DNA of 64,000 bases from Rhodococcus sp. OK519 (GCF_003051005.1 NZ_QAOW01000004.1:248001-312000); one strand, 5' to 3'; positions 1-8,978 are shown, numbered from the stretch's first letter. Notes: generated from the letters alone by a model not told the origin. A program made the numbers and translations.

Positions 1-97
1 CGACCTCCCGCTCGGCATGCTCACCTCGCTCGTCGGTGGCCCGTTCTTCTTCTGGCTGCTCCGCCGCACACGCTCCCGGCAGGGCGGGTGGGCGTGA
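1..97 (+). CDS. hmuU: Haem ABC transporter permease, C-terminal end (partial)
   Basis: Only the last 31 codons are in the window. They read as the cytoplasmic tail of a FecCD-family permease, with the typical ending of a glycine turn, a run of Phe-Trp-Leu-Leu and an Arg-rich tail. These permeases form the membrane channel that imports haem or siderophores. The stop TGA at 95-97 shares a base with the ATG of the next gene, an ABC ATPase of the HmuV type, so the two are translationally coupled. The substrate (haem rather than siderophore) is inferred from the ATPase alone. Confidence 0.75.
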   Translation, partial: DLPLGMLTSLVGGPFFFWLLRRTRSRQGGWA

Positions 98-963
98 TGG
101 CGTCGCTTCTCGAACGCGCCCGGAACCTGTTCGGCCACGAGGTGTCCGGACCGGACCGCACCGAAGCGGGTGCCGTCACGATGCGGGCGACCGGCATCAG
201 CGTCGAACGCGGCGGGCGCACAGTCCTGGACGGCGTCGACCTCGAGGTCCGCGCCGGCGAGGTGCTCGCGCTCGTGGGCCCCAACGGCGCGGGCAAATCC
301 ACACTCTTGGCCGCGCTGTCGGGCGACCAGCCGGTCGTGGGCGGCGCCATCGAACTCGACGGCATCTCCCTGTCCGAGTGGACGCCGGCGGAGATGTCGC
401 GGCGGCGGGCAGTCCTGCCCCAGCAGCACACCGTCGGGTTCTCGTTCACCGCCCGCCAGGTGGTCGGAATGGGGCGTGCCCCGTGGCAGCGCACCGATCG
501 CAGCGCGGACGACGAGAGAGTGGTCCAGGAGAGCCTCGAGATCTGTGATGTCGGACACCTCGCGGATCGACCGTTCAGCGTCCTGTCCGGCGGTGAACGG
601 TCCCGCGTGGCGTTGGCGCGCGTTCTCGCCCAGGACACCGAGACCATCCTCCTCGACGAGCCGACCGCAGCCCTCGATCTGGGCCATCAGGAGTCGGTGA
701 TGCGCGTCGCCCGCGACCGGGCGGCGGACGGGGCTGCCGTGGTCGTCGTCCTGCACGACCTGGGATTGGCCGCCGCCTACGCCGACCGGATCTGTGTCCT
801 CGAGGACGGCCGTGCCGCCGCCGACGGGTCACCGGCCGAGATCCTCACCGAGGAACTGCTGACCCGCGTCTACGGACATCCGGTCGAGGTGTTCGCGCAT
901 CCCCGCTCGGGCGCCACGCTCGTGCTTCCCCGGCGCGACGACGGGCCCACCGCCCGGGCCTGA
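97..963 (+). CDS. hmuV: Haem ABC transporter ATP-binding protein HmuV
   Basis: 288 aa cytoplasmic ATPase that powers the upstream permease. Walker A GPNGAGKST lies at about 61-69, the signature LSGGE at 163-167, Walker B with LLDEPT at 185-190, and the H-loop histidine at about 220. About 30 residues precede the ABC fold, which is more than in most HmuV proteins. The ATG at 97 is chosen because it overlaps the permease stop (TGATG); a GTG at 88 is possible but less likely. Family assignment rests on the FecE/HmuV-like sequence and the permease next door; a siderophore substrate cannot be excluded. Confidence 0.85.
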   Translation: MASLLERARNLFGHEVSGPDRTEAGAVTMRATGISVERGGRTVLDGVDLEVRAGEVLALVGPNGAGKSTLLAALSGDQPVVGGAIELDGISLSEWTPAEMSRRRAVLPQQHTVGFSFTARQVVGMGRAPWQRTDRSADDERVVQESLEICDVGHLADRPFSVLSGGERSRVALARVLAQDTETILLDEPTAALDLGHQESVMRVARDRAADGAAVVVVLHDLGLAAAYADRICVLEDGRAAADGSPAEILTEELLTRVYGHPVEVFAHPRSGATLVLPRRDDGPTARA

Positions 964-1089
964 ACGCCCGCGGGTGTCGTCCGCCTCACGAACGGGACGC
1001 CTCGGATTCCGGCGGGTCCTGTCGATCATGGATGCTAGAGAGCGAGCGACACCAGCAGCATCCCTGCATCACTTCCGAGGAGCACAACA

Positions 1090-2085
1090 ATGCGAGTACC
1101 CGCACCGCGCATCACCGTTTGCACGATCGGGGCCGCGCTGCTGTTGCTCACCGGATGTTCGACCGAGAAGAACGGCGACGATCTCCAGACGATCGAAGCG
1201 GCCACCGCCGCGGTCTCGCCGGCCGAATCGTCCCCGGCCGGTTCGGTCCAGGACCTCGGCCGTGCGATCGACGCTCTCGCATTCGATCCGGCGTCCGGCA
1301 CGACGGCAATCCTCACCGACGGCGGCACCGAGCTGCTGTTGCAAGGCGCGGGCGAACCGCGCACCGTGCCGCTCGACGGGCGCGCCACCGAGCTGACCGT
1401 CGCCTCCGACGGCCGGGTACTGCTGCCGATGGACGGGCGAGTGCAGATCGTGAACGTGGCGTCCGGTGAGACGTCTTCGGTCACCGTCGACGGCGACGCG
1501 CGTTCGGCACTGTTCCTGCCCGACGGCACGCTTGCGGTCGGGTCGGCCAGCGGCAAGATCCAGATCCTCGACGCCGACGGCGCCGTGACGAAGACGATTT
1601 CCGGGCTGGCCTCGGTCGACGAACTCGCCCTCACGAACGGCGATCTGAGCGCGCTCGACCGCCGCCAGACGTCGCTCACCGAGATCGACCTCGAAGACTC
1701 GTCTCTGGGCATGGCACTGCGGGCCGGCGAGGGCGCCACCCAACTCGTCACCGACGAACACGGACGCATCCTCGTCGCCGACACCGCAGGCAACGAGTTG
1801 CTCGTCTTCACCACCGATTCGCTGATCATGCGCCAGCGCTACCCCGTCCCGCACGCGCCGTACGCGCTCGCGTACGACGATCGCACCGACCTGGTGTGGG
1901 TGACACTGACCGGCAGCAACAAGGTGATCGGCTACGACCTCTCCACCGGCGTCCCCGTCGAGAAAGGCCGTTTCGACACCGTCCGGCAGCCGAACTCCGT
2001 CGCCGTGGACACGACGACCGGGACGCTCGTGGTCGGTTCGGCGACCGGCGACGGCCTGCAGCGGATCCCTCTGCCGGCCAACTGA
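1090..2085 (+). CDS. lppL: LppL-like lipoprotein, beta-propeller repeats
   Basis: 331 aa. An N-terminal signal peptide ends in the lipobox LTGC, with the lipidated Cys at residue 23, so the mature protein is anchored to the outer face of the membrane. The rest consists of repeated short strands with Asp-Gly turns, like YncE/NHL beta-propellers. ATG 1090 follows an AGGAG ribosome site at a spacing of about 7 nt. It sits 45 bp before pyrD. From memory, M. tuberculosis lppL (Rv2138) occupies the same place before pyrD (Rv2139), which supports the name. No enzymatic motif is visible and the function is unknown. Confidence 0.75.
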   Translation: MRVPAPRITVCTIGAALLLLTGCSTEKNGDDLQTIEAATAAVSPAESSPAGSVQDLGRAIDALAFDPASGTTAILTDGGTELLLQGAGEPRTVPLDGRATELTVASDGRVLLPMDGRVQIVNVASGETSSVTVDGDARSALFLPDGTLAVGSASGKIQILDADGAVTKTISGLASVDELALTNGDLSALDRRQTSLTEIDLEDSSLGMALRAGEGATQLVTDEHGRILVADTAGNELLVFTTDSLIMRQRYPVPHAPYALAYDDRTDLVWVTLTGSNKVIGYDLSTGVPVEKGRFDTVRQPNSVAVDTTTGTLVVGSATGDGLQRIPLPAN

Positions 2086-2130
2086 CCGCACCACCCATCA
2101 CTTTCCGGTATCCGGCCCCGAGGGAGACTC

Positions 2131-3201
2131 GTGTACTACCCGCTTCTGCGTCTGATGTTCCGGATCCCCCCGGAACGTATCCATCACCTGGCGTTCGCGG
2201 CGATGCGACTCGTCACACGCTTCGCGCTGATCCGCGCGCTGGTCGCCAAGGTGCTCGTCGTCGACGACCCGGCACTGCGCACCACGGCGTTCGGCGTGGA
2301 CTTCCCGGCGCCGGTCGGGTTGGCGGCAGGCTTCGACAAGGACGCGACCGGCGTCGACGCGTGGGGACCGCTCGGCTTCGGTTTCGCCGAGGTGGGCACC
2401 GTCACCGCGCAGGCGCAGCCCGGTAACCCGGCACCTCGGCTGTTCCGTCTCCCCGACGACCGGGCGCTCGTCAACCGGATGGGCTTCAACAACCACGGCG
2501 CCGGAAACGCAGCGAACCACCTGCGCCACCGGCGCGGTGACGTGCCGATCGGCGCCAACATCGGCAAGACGAAGATCGTCCCCGCTGAGGAGGCTGCCGG
2601 CGACTACACCGCGAGCGCCCGCCTGCTGGGCCCGCTGGCCGACTTCCTGGTAGTCAACGTCAGCTCCCCGAACACGCCGGGTCTGCGCGATCTGCAGGCC
2701 GTCGAGTCGCTGCGCCCACTCCTGCAGGCGGTGCTCGACACCGTGCACATCCCGGTGCTCGTGAAGATCGCCCCGGACCTGTCGGACGAGGACGTCGACG
2801 CCGTCGCCGACCTCGCCGTCGAACTCGGTCTGGCGGGCATCGTCGCGACCAACACCACGATCTCGCGGGCCGGCCTGAACACGCCGCAGTCGCGGATCGA
2901 CGAGATCGGCGCGGGCGGCCTGTCCGGCGCACCGGTCGCGGCGCGTTCACTCGAGGTGCTGCGCCGGCTGTACAACCGGGTGGGCGGCAAGCTCGTTCTG
3001 ATCTCGGTGGGCGGCATCGAGACCGCCGACCAAGCCTGGGAGCGGATCCTCGCCGGTGCGACGCTGGTCCAGGGATACACCGGCTTCATCTACGGCGGCC
3101 CGTTCTACGCGCGCACTCTGCACAAGGGATTGGCGCGGAAGGTCCGTGAGGCCGGCTTCCGGTCCGTCGCCGACGCCGTGGGCGCCGGCTCACGCACCTA
3201 G
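2131..3201 (+). CDS. pyrD: Dihydroorotate dehydrogenase (quinone), class 2
   Basis: 356 aa FMN enzyme that oxidises dihydroorotate to orotate in pyrimidine synthesis and passes electrons to quinone. The N-terminal 30 residues form an amphipathic segment for membrane association, as in class 2 enzymes. Diagnostic motifs are GLAAGFDKD (Lys70), NRMGFNNHG, and [11 protein letters not shown], where a serine (about 179) is the catalytic base as expected for class 2. The GTG at 2131 is preceded by a GAGGGAG ribosome site. A strong terminator follows immediately. Confidence 0.96.
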   Translation: MYYPLLRLMFRIPPERIHHLAFAAMRLVTRFALIRALVAKVLVVDDPALRTTAFGVDFPAPVGLAAGFDKDATGVDAWGPLGFGFAEVGTVTAQAQPGNPAPRLFRLPDDRALVNRMGFNNHGAGNAANHLRHRRGDVPIGANIGKTKIVPAEEAAGDYTASARLLGPLADFLVVNVSSPNTPGLRDLQAVESLRPLLQAVLDTVHIPVLVKIAPDLSDEDVDAVADLAVELGLAGIVATNTTISRAGLNTPQSRIDEIGAGGLSGAPVAARSLEVLRRLYNRVGGKLVLISVGGIETADQAWERILAGATLVQGYTGFIYGGPFYARTLHKGLARKVREAGFRSVADAVGAGSRT

Positions 3202-3210
3202 CCACAGACG

Positions 3211-3254
3211 CGACGAGGGCCCGTCACCGATTCGTCGGTGACGGGCCCTCGTCG
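3211..3254. terminator. Bidirectional terminator between pyrD and the PEBP gene
   Basis: Perfect 20-bp stem (3211-3230 with 3235-3254) closed by a TTCG tetraloop. It lies between the convergent ends of pyrD and the PEBP-family gene, so it can serve both. There is no long T-tract, which is usual in high-GC actinobacteria. Confidence 0.9.
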
Positions 3255-3262
3255 GTTCGTCG

Positions 3263-3793
3263 CTACTTCTGTTCGTGTGTTCCGGTGATCACCGCGCGCG
3301 CGATGGCGTGCGAGAACAGGTTGAAACCGAGGAACGCCGGCGTCGATTCGGGCGTGACGTCGAGGTGCTCGACGTCCACGGCGTGCACCGCGATCATGTA
3401 CCGATGCGGACCGTGGCCCTGCGGCGGCGCGGCGCCGAGGAACCGCGCGAGACCGCCGTCGTTCTGCAGGGTGACGGCACCGTCGGGAAGCCCGGATCCG
3501 TCGTCGTCGCCGGCCCCGGCCGGCAGCGACGTCGTCGTCACCGGGATGTTCGCGACCGCCCAGTGCCAGAACCCGGACGCGGTGGGTGCGTCCGGGTCGA
3601 ACATCGTGACGGCGAAACTCTTCGTCTCGGGAGGGAATCCCGACCACGACAGCTGCGGTGAGATGTCGCGCCCGCCGGCTCCGAAGATTCCGCTGACCTG
3701 GTCGTTCTTCAGCGGCGCCCCGTCAGTGACATCGTCGGAGGTGAGGTCGAAGGACGGCAGGTCGGGCAGTTCGTCGTACGGGTTGTGGACCAT
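3263..3793 (-). CDS. YbhB/YbcL family (PEBP/Raf kinase inhibitor-like) protein
   Basis: 176 aa. It carries the PEBP-fold hallmarks: a [14 protein letters not shown] block forming the anion/ligand pocket at about 67-80, and a GPHRY segment at about 130. Bacterial members bind small anionic or phospholipid-like ligands; the physiological role is not settled. No signal peptide is seen, so it is probably cytoplasmic. It corresponds in position to Rv2140c (TB18.6), between pyrD and an M20 peptidase. Confidence 0.9.
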   Translation of the reverse strand: MVHNPYDELPDLPSFDLTSDDVTDGAPLKNDQVSGIFGAGGRDISPQLSWSGFPPETKSFAVTMFDPDAPTASGFWHWAVANIPVTTTSLPAGAGDDDGSGLPDGAVTLQNDGGLARFLGAAPPQGHGPHRYMIAVHAVDVEHLDVTPESTPAFLGFNLFSHAIARAVITGTHEQK

Positions 3794-3803
3794 GGGTTTC
3801 CTC

Positions 3804-3851
3804 TCTCTCGATCAGCTGCGCAGCAGGTCTCTCGATCAGCTGTGCAGCAGG
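3804..3851. repeat. 24-bp tandem duplication at the 3' end of the M20 gene
   Basis: Two copies of a 24-bp unit (3804-3827 and 3828-3851) differ at one base. The second copy contains the last codons and stop of the M20 peptidase gene (reverse strand); the first copy repeats this tail, including a second in-frame-looking stop, just downstream. The result is a clean duplication in non-coding DNA. Confidence 0.9.
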
Positions 3852-5212
3852 AAGTGCTCCATCACCCGGGTACCGAAGCGCAGGGCATCGACCGGGACGC
3901 GTTCGTCGACTCCGTGGAAGAGCGCCGCGAAGTCCAGGTCCGGCGGCAACCGCAGCGGGGCGAAGCCGAAACAGCGAATCCCCAGGCGCGCGAAGGCTTT
4001 CGCATCGGTTCCCGCGGAGAGCATGTACGGGACGGTACGACCGTTCGGGTCGTGCGCCAGGATCGCGTCGTTCATCGCGTCGACGAGGTCGCCGTCGAAC
4101 GTCGTCTCGTAGGAGTCGAGTTTGGTGATCCACTCCCGGGTCACACGCGGGCCGATCAGCGCGTCCACCTCACGCTCGAACGCCGCCTGGCGGCCCGGCA
4201 GCACCCGGCAGTCGAAGACCGCCTCGGCGGTCTGCGGAATGACGTTCGCCTTGTAACCGGCCTTGAGCATCGTCGGATTCGCAGTGTCGCGCAGCGTCGC
4301 GCCGATGATGCGGGCGATGCTCCCCAGCTTCGCGAGCATGCCGTCGATGTCAGGCGAGTTCGGGTCGAACTCCAGGCCGGTCTCCTCCGCGAGCACGGTG
4401 AGGAACTCGGCCACCGAATCCGACATGACCAGAGGGAAGGTGTGATTGCCGAGACGGGACACTGCATCGGCGAGGAGCGTCACCGCGTTGTCCTCGTGCA
4501 GGAACGACCCGTGGCCCGCGGTGGCCTTCGCGGTGAGCCGCATCCAGCCGAGGCCCTTCTCGGCCGTCTCGACGAGATACAGGCGCTTTTCCGTGCCGTC
4601 CGCGCGCGGGACGGTGAGCGAGAAGCCGCCGACCTCCCCCACGGCCTCGGTGACACCCTCGAAGAGGTCCGGACGGTGGTCTACCAGCCACTGGCACCCG
4701 TACTTGCCGCCCGCCTCCTCATCGGCGACGAAGGCGAACAGGATGTCGCGCGGCGGGACCGCACCCTCGGCCTTGAACTGGCGCGCGAGCGCCAGCATCA
4801 TGCCGCACATGTCCTTCATGTCGACGGCACCGCGGCCCCACACATACCCGTCCTCGACAGCGCCCGAGAACGGATGCACACTCCAGTCGGCCGGCTCGGC
4901 CGGCACGACGTCGAGATGCCCATGCATCATCAGCGTGCCCCGCTCCGGGTCCGCGCCGCGCAGGCGGGCGAAGACGTTTCCCCGACCTGGCGCGCCCGAT
5001 TCGACGTACTCGGTCTCGTAACCCACCTCCTCGAGGCGCTCCTTGACCCAGAGGGCGCATTCCCGCTCCCCCTTGGTCGTCTCGAGTTCACCGGTGTTGG
5101 ACGTGTCGAACCGGATCAGCGAACTGACGAGGTCGACGACCTCCGACTCGGCCCGACCCGGAGACCGCTCCGACGACCGATCCGACGTCACTGCTTCTTC
5201 ATTTGCTGGCAC
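3836..5212 (-). CDS. M20 family metallopeptidase (dipeptidase-like)
   Basis: 458 aa cytoplasmic zinc peptidase or amidohydrolase. The metal-binding motifs are present in order: HGHLDVVP, GRGAVDMKD (bridging Asp), DEEAGG (catalytic and ligand Glu), and a C-terminal His in the GTDAKAF/FHGVDE region. Length suits the CPG2/ArgE/DapE-related clade. The GTG at 5212 gives a full-length domain. It corresponds in position to Rv2141c. The substrate cannot be told from sequence; DapE and ArgE activities are less likely because those genes normally sit elsewhere. Confidence 0.88.
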   Translation of the reverse strand: MPANEEAVTSDRSSERSPGRAESEVVDLVSSLIRFDTSNTGELETTKGERECALWVKERLEEVGYETEYVESGAPGRGNVFARLRGADPERGTLMMHGHLDVVPAEPADWSVHPFSGAVEDGYVWGRGAVDMKDMCGMMLALARQFKAEGAVPPRDILFAFVADEEAGGKYGCQWLVDHRPDLFEGVTEAVGEVGGFSLTVPRADGTEKRLYLVETAEKGLGWMRLTAKATAGHGSFLHEDNAVTLLADAVSRLGNHTFPLVMSDSVAEFLTVLAEETGLEFDPNSPDIDGMLAKLGSIARIIGATLRDTANPTMLKAGYKANVIPQTAEAVFDCRVLPGRQAAFEREVDALIGPRVTREWITKLDSYETTFDGDLVDAMNDAILAHDPNGRTVPYMLSAGTDAKAFARLGIRCFGFAPLRLPPDLDFAALFHGVDERVPVDALRFGTRVMEHFLLHS

Positions 5213-5299
5213 TCCACTTTCCTACCACCGTCTGGTGCCCCGCCCGTGAACGGACAAGCACGCACATATGCCTCAAAAACATAGTCTGACCAGTCGATT

Positions 5300-5327
5300 T
5301 TGGACCTGGCGCAATATCGGATAATCT
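5300..5327 (+). promoter_or_regulatory. Probable promoter of the tRNA-Leu gene
   Basis: TTGGAC (5300-5305) and TAATCT (5322-5327) are separated by 16 bp in an AT-richer stretch about 70 bp upstream of the tRNA. They fit sigma-70-type -35 and -10 elements. Inference from sequence only. Confidence 0.5.
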
Positions 5328-5397
5328 TTCCAGGCACCCGGAGAACGGGGGCAAACGAAAACAACTGAATGCCTCGCGAACAAGCGAGCAACAACGA

Positions 5398-5482
5398 GTC
5401 CGAGTGGCGGAATGGCAGACGCGCTAGCTTGAGGTGCTAGTGTCCTTTAACGGACGTGGGGGTTCAAGTCCCCCCTCGGACA
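5398..5482 (+). tRNA. tRNA-Leu (anticodon GAG)
   Basis: The acceptor stem pairs GTCCGAG (5398-5404) with CTCGGAC (5475-5481), with A5482 as discriminator. The anticodon stem-loop CTAGC-TTGAGGT-GCTAG places GAG at 5431-5433. A long class II variable arm follows, and the T arm is GGGGG-TTCAAGT-CCCCC (5458-5474). The 3' CCA is not encoded. It reads CUC and CUU leucine codons, CUC being common in this genome. Confidence 0.96.
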
Positions 5483-5499
5483 CTCTGAGTTGAGACAGA

Positions 5500-5538
5500 C
5501 GACGAAGGCCCCGGTTCATCGAACCGGGGCCTTCGTCG
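5500..5538 (+). terminator. Terminator after tRNA-Leu
   Basis: Perfect 18-bp inverted repeat (5500-5517 with 5521-5538) with a 3-nt loop, followed by TT. It begins 18 nt after the tRNA end. The same hairpin could stop transcription from the convergent subtilase gene. Confidence 0.88.
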
Positions 5539-5563
5539 TTCAGCAGGTGCATGCTCCCGGTGT

Positions 5564-5607
5564 CTCGGTGGCCTCGAATGTCTCGGCGACTCGGTGGCCT
5601 CGAATGT
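5564..5607. repeat. 18-bp direct repeat, 26-bp period, before the subtilase stop
   Basis: An identical 18-bp sequence occurs at 5564-5581 and 5590-5607. The second copy ends directly next to the stop codon of the reverse-strand subtilase gene (5608-5610). It looks like a short slippage duplication in intergenic DNA. Confidence 0.85.
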
Positions 5608-6837
5608 TCAGCGCCTCATGGCCTCCATCCGTAGTTCCTCCCGATTCGACTGGGACAGTTCGCGCACCGCGAGATCCTTGGCACACACCAGCAGCGATCC
5701 GAGCGCGCTCACACGCGGGAACGTTGACTCGGTGTGATTGACGTTGTCATGGTCGTCCGCGCCGTCGTATACGACGGTGGATCCCCGTGTCAGCCACCGC
5801 TTGACGTCGCTCACGTGCGGCAGGTGTCCCGCGGTCCGCAGATAGAACGACTGCAGCAGCGCCACCACGCCCAGCACGACTGGCGTCGCCTGGCTGGCGC
5901 CGTACTGGATCGACTCGCCCGTGTCGTTGAGGATCCCCGATGACGTGATCGGCGACCCCGGCGCGAACGTGTCGGTGGCACAGGGCCCGCCGATCGTCCG
6001 ATGCAGGCGCTGCGTGAACGGGGTCAGCCTGTCGGCGTCCGATGCAAACGCCTTGGCGCCGTCGCGGTACCGGAAGCTGCCCTCGTCGGCGTCGTACACG
6101 GCCCCGACGCTGATGGTCTGCCGGAAGATCGCGGGATAACACATGCCCTGCATCCCGCCGTGCGCGTAGTAGTCGTTGCCGGCGGCTGTGCAGCAGCACA
6201 CTCCTTCGTCCGTCAACTCCTGCAGCAGCGCGCCGATCGCGTCGCCGGGCATATCGGTGTCGGTGATGCGGTTGTCGGCAGCGCCGGTGGCCAGGCACAG
6301 CGCCGAGATCCCCAGCGACGTGCGCCGATCGAGCACCCAGTCCAGTGCATCACGGATATCGCCGAAGCGGCCGGTGCCGTCGTTGGAGAGCACCTTCACC
6401 GGCACGATCCGCGCGTTCGGCGCGATACCGGTGTGGATCCGGCCCGCGCAGGCGATGCCCGCGACAGACGTGCCGTGGCCGTGGCCGTCGGTCACCGCGG
6501 ACGGGTCGCCGCCGTAGTCGGAGGTGAAGTTGCGTCCCGGGACCACCCTGCCCGCGAAGTCGACGTGTGTGGAGCGCAGTCCGGTGTCGAGCACCGCGAC
6601 GGTGACGCCGGACCCCGACACATTGAAGTCGCGGCGCGCTTCGGGTGCCCGTACCAGCAGGTCCACCTCGGTAAGTTCCGGAAGAAACGGCCCGTCCTTC
6701 TGCAGCGGTGCCTCGACCGGGACCACGGTGTCCGCATGCAGTAGTTCGAAGGTGCCGACGACGGTACCCATCGGCACGCCGGATCGGTCCGTGCCGGGTT
6801 GGCCGGAGGAACCGTTCGACTCGTTCATTGTGCTCAC
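5608..6837 (-). CDS. S8 family serine peptidase (subtilase) without signal peptide
   Basis: 409 aa. The subtilisin catalytic set is complete: Asp84 in AVLDTG, His121 in HGTSVAG, oxyanion Asn221 in AAGND, and Ser315 in GASQATP, which replaces the usual GTSMAxP. The start region is hydrophilic with no signal peptide or lipobox, and the prodomain is short (about 75 residues), so the protein may act in the cytoplasm or leave by another route. A Cys triplet (214-216) is notable. It is transcribed alone, divergent from the SDR gene. Substrate unknown. Confidence 0.88.
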   Translation of the reverse strand: MSTMNESNGSSGQPGTDRSGVPMGTVVGTFELLHADTVVPVEAPLQKDGPFLPELTEVDLLVRAPEARRDFNVSGSGVTVAVLDTGLRSTHVDFAGRVVPGRNFTSDYGGDPSAVTDGHGHGTSVAGIACAGRIHTGIAPNARIVPVKVLSNDGTGRFGDIRDALDWVLDRRTSLGISALCLATGAADNRITDTDMPGDAIGALLQELTDEGVCCCTAAGNDYYAHGGMQGMCYPAIFRQTISVGAVYDADEGSFRYRDGAKAFASDADRLTPFTQRLHRTIGGPCATDTFAPGSPITSSGILNDTGESIQYGASQATPVVLGVVALLQSFYLRTAGHLPHVSDVKRWLTRGSTVVYDGADDHDNVNHTESTFPRVSALGSLLVCAKDLAVRELSQSNREELRMEAMRR

Positions 6838-7037
6838 CCTCCTCGAGTGTCATCTCTCGAGCGGGGGACTGCCCCGGGGCACTCCCCCTGGTACCTCAAA
6901 TGCTCCTCCCACCACGGCGTCGTGTCACCAGCCCTGCGACCGCGAATCGACGTGCCGGCAGTCGGTAGAATGTCCGGTCGGCCCACCCGTACGGGAATCC
7001 GGCCCTCCGCACGAGATCAGGACTGAGCTACCGACCG

Positions 7038-8492
7038 ATGGCACAACCGATGACGACTATCGATCCCGCCGACCTCGACGTCTGCCTGCGGGTGCTGTCG
7101 GAGGCATCCGCGCTCGACTCCGACCACCCCGATTCCGTCGCGCTGCAGCGTGCCGTCGGCAACCTGTTCAAGAAGCTCAAGCGCAAGCGCCGGAACGAGA
7201 CGCGCGACGCAGTGTCCGAGGCCGACCGCGCGGTCGTGGCAGCCACCGCGACGGGGTCACCCGAGCGCATCGACGACGAGACCGCGGGCATTCTGCTGAC
7301 GTCGAACACCGCCGGCGCCAGCGCGGGCACCCTCATCCGCCCGCGCCCGTGCTACATCTGCAAGCAGCGATACACCCAGGTAGACGCCTTCTACCACCAG
7401 TTGTGCCCCGAATGTGCGGCGAGCAACCACGCCAAGCGGGATCAGCGCACCGACCTCACCGGTCGCCGTGCCCTGCTCACCGGTGGCCGCGCCAAGATCG
7501 GCATGTACATCGCGTTGCGCCTGCTCCGCGACGGTGCGCACCTGACGATCACCACCCGTTTCCCGAACGACGCCATCCGGCGGTTCAAGGCGATGGAAGA
7601 CAGTGGCGACTGGATCCACCGCCTGCGGGTCGTCGGCATCGATCTGCGCGATCCGGCGCAGGTGGTCGCCCTCGCCGATTCCGTTGCAGCGCAGGGTCCG
7701 CTCGACATCCTCATCAACAACGCCGCGCAGACGGTGCGCCGCTCCCCCGGCGCCTACAGCGCCCTCGCGGACGCCGAGTCGGGCGCGCTGCCCGCCGGTG
7801 AGCTGCCCGACGTCGTGACGTTCGGCAAGACCAGCGAGGCTCACCCGGCGGCGCTGGCCGGTTCGCTCTCCACCGCCGCTCTGACGGCGTCCACGAACCT
7901 CACCGCTGACGAGGTGAGCTCGCTCGCCCTCGTCGCCGGTTCCGCTACCCCCGCCCGGATCGAGCAGGGTGTGGCGATCGATGCCGGCGGCCTGCTGCCC
8001 GATCTCGCGCATTCCAACAGTTGGGTGCAGACGGTCGGCGAGGTCGACCCGATCGAACTGCTCGAGGTCCAGCTGTGCAACTCGGTTGCACCGTTCATCC
8101 TCGTCTCGCGGCTGCGCCCCGCGATGGCAGCGGCCGCAGCCCGACGCAAGTACGTGGTGAACGTCTCCGCGATGGAGGGTCAGTTCAGCCGCGCCTACAA
8201 GGGTCCGGGCCACCCGCACACCAACATGGCCAAGGCCGCCCTCAACATGCTCACCCGAACGAGCGCCAAGGAGATGCTCGACGACGGCATCCTCATGACC
8301 GCCGTCGACACCGGGTGGATCACCGACGAGCGCCCGCACTACACGAAGCTGCGCTTGGCAGACGAGGGCTTCCACGCGCCGCTCGACCTGGTGGACGGCG
8401 CCGCCCGCGTCTACGACCCCATCGTGCAGGGCGAGGCGGGCGTCGATCTGCACGGGTGCTTCCTCAAGGACTTCCAGCCGTCTCCCTGGTGA
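7038..8492 (+). CDS. Zinc-ribbon SDR-family protein, atypical active site
   Basis: 484 aa, about twice the usual SDR length. Residues 1-100 are charged and helical. A Cys-x2-Cys / Cys-x2-Cys zinc ribbon follows (105/108 and 123/126). The Rossmann part starts at about 140 with TGGRAKIG (148-155) and NNAA (227-230). An insert of roughly 90 residues (235-325) interrupts the fold, then come Ser377 and Lys399. The usual catalytic Tyr, four residues before that Lys, is Thr395. It is therefore likely a non-classical oxidoreductase or a regulatory NAD(P)-binding protein. The start ATG at 7038 gives the full N-terminus. Confidence 0.8.
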   Translation: MAQPMTTIDPADLDVCLRVLSEASALDSDHPDSVALQRAVGNLFKKLKRKRRNETRDAVSEADRAVVAATATGSPERIDDETAGILLTSNTAGASAGTLIRPRPCYICKQRYTQVDAFYHQLCPECAASNHAKRDQRTDLTGRRALLTGGRAKIGMYIALRLLRDGAHLTITTRFPNDAIRRFKAMEDSGDWIHRLRVVGIDLRDPAQVVALADSVAAQGPLDILINNAAQTVRRSPGAYSALADAESGALPAGELPDVVTFGKTSEAHPAALAGSLSTAALTASTNLTADEVSSLALVAGSATPARIEQGVAIDAGGLLPDLAHSNSWVQTVGEVDPIELLEVQLCNSVAPFILVSRLRPAMAAAAARRKYVVNVSAMEGQFSRAYKGPGHPHTNMAKAALNMLTRTSAKEMLDDGILMTAVDTGWITDERPHYTKLRLADEGFHAPLDLVDGAARVYDPIVQGEAGVDLHGCFLKDFQPSPW

Positions 8493-8582
8493 CCGGATAG
8501 AGCGACGTGTGCCACACCCGGTTTCCGCGGCGGAGCGGGGATACTGGACTGGCGTACCGATCACTCACTGTCTGGAGGCCTG

Positions 8583-8978
8583 ATGGCGATTGCCGTTGCA
8601 CACAGCGACAGCCCGGAGGGCCGCATGGCGATGGTGTACGCCGCGCGTGAGGCGATACAGCGTCGGGAGCAACTGCTGGTGCTGCACGTGCTCGACGACG
8701 CCGGCAGCGACGCCGATCTCGCGGCGCTGCGCGCGGTGGTCCAGACCGTGCTCGACGGCGGCGGGGTCGGCGAATCGCCCTGGGAGCTGCGGACCTGCGA
8801 ACACAGCGGGGACCGCGTCGGCGCACTCGTCGATCTCGTCGACGACAGCGGCGCGGGCCTGTTCGTCGCGGGCAGCAAGCGGATGTCGCCGATCGGCAAG
8901 TTCCTACTCGAACGGTCCCTGCAGCGCATCCTGCTCGAGGTCGATGTTCCGGTGCTGGTGGTGAAGGAACCGCAGTAA
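8583..8978 (+). CDS. Universal stress protein family
   Basis: 131 aa single UspA domain. It begins with MAIAVAHSDSPEG, the first strand of the fold, and ends with a VPVLVVKE strand. The C-terminal nucleotide loop GSKRMSPIGKFLLERSLQ resembles the UspA ATP loop but lacks the second Gly-Ser, so ATP binding is doubtful. ATG 8583 has a GGAGG ribosome site 5 nt upstream. It stands 90 bp after the SDR gene and may share its transcript. Confidence 0.85.
   Translation: MAIAVAHSDSPEGRMAMVYAAREAIQRREQLLVLHVLDDAGSDADLAALRAVVQTVLDGGGVGESPWELRTCEHSGDRVGALVDLVDDSGAGLFVAGSKRMSPIGKFLLERSLQRILLEVDVPVLVVKEPQ

Noticed and set aside
5398-5607. tRNA-Leu as an attachment site for an island
   Set aside because: No integrase and no direct repeat of the tRNA 3' end was seen in the window; the nearby repeats do not match the tRNA.
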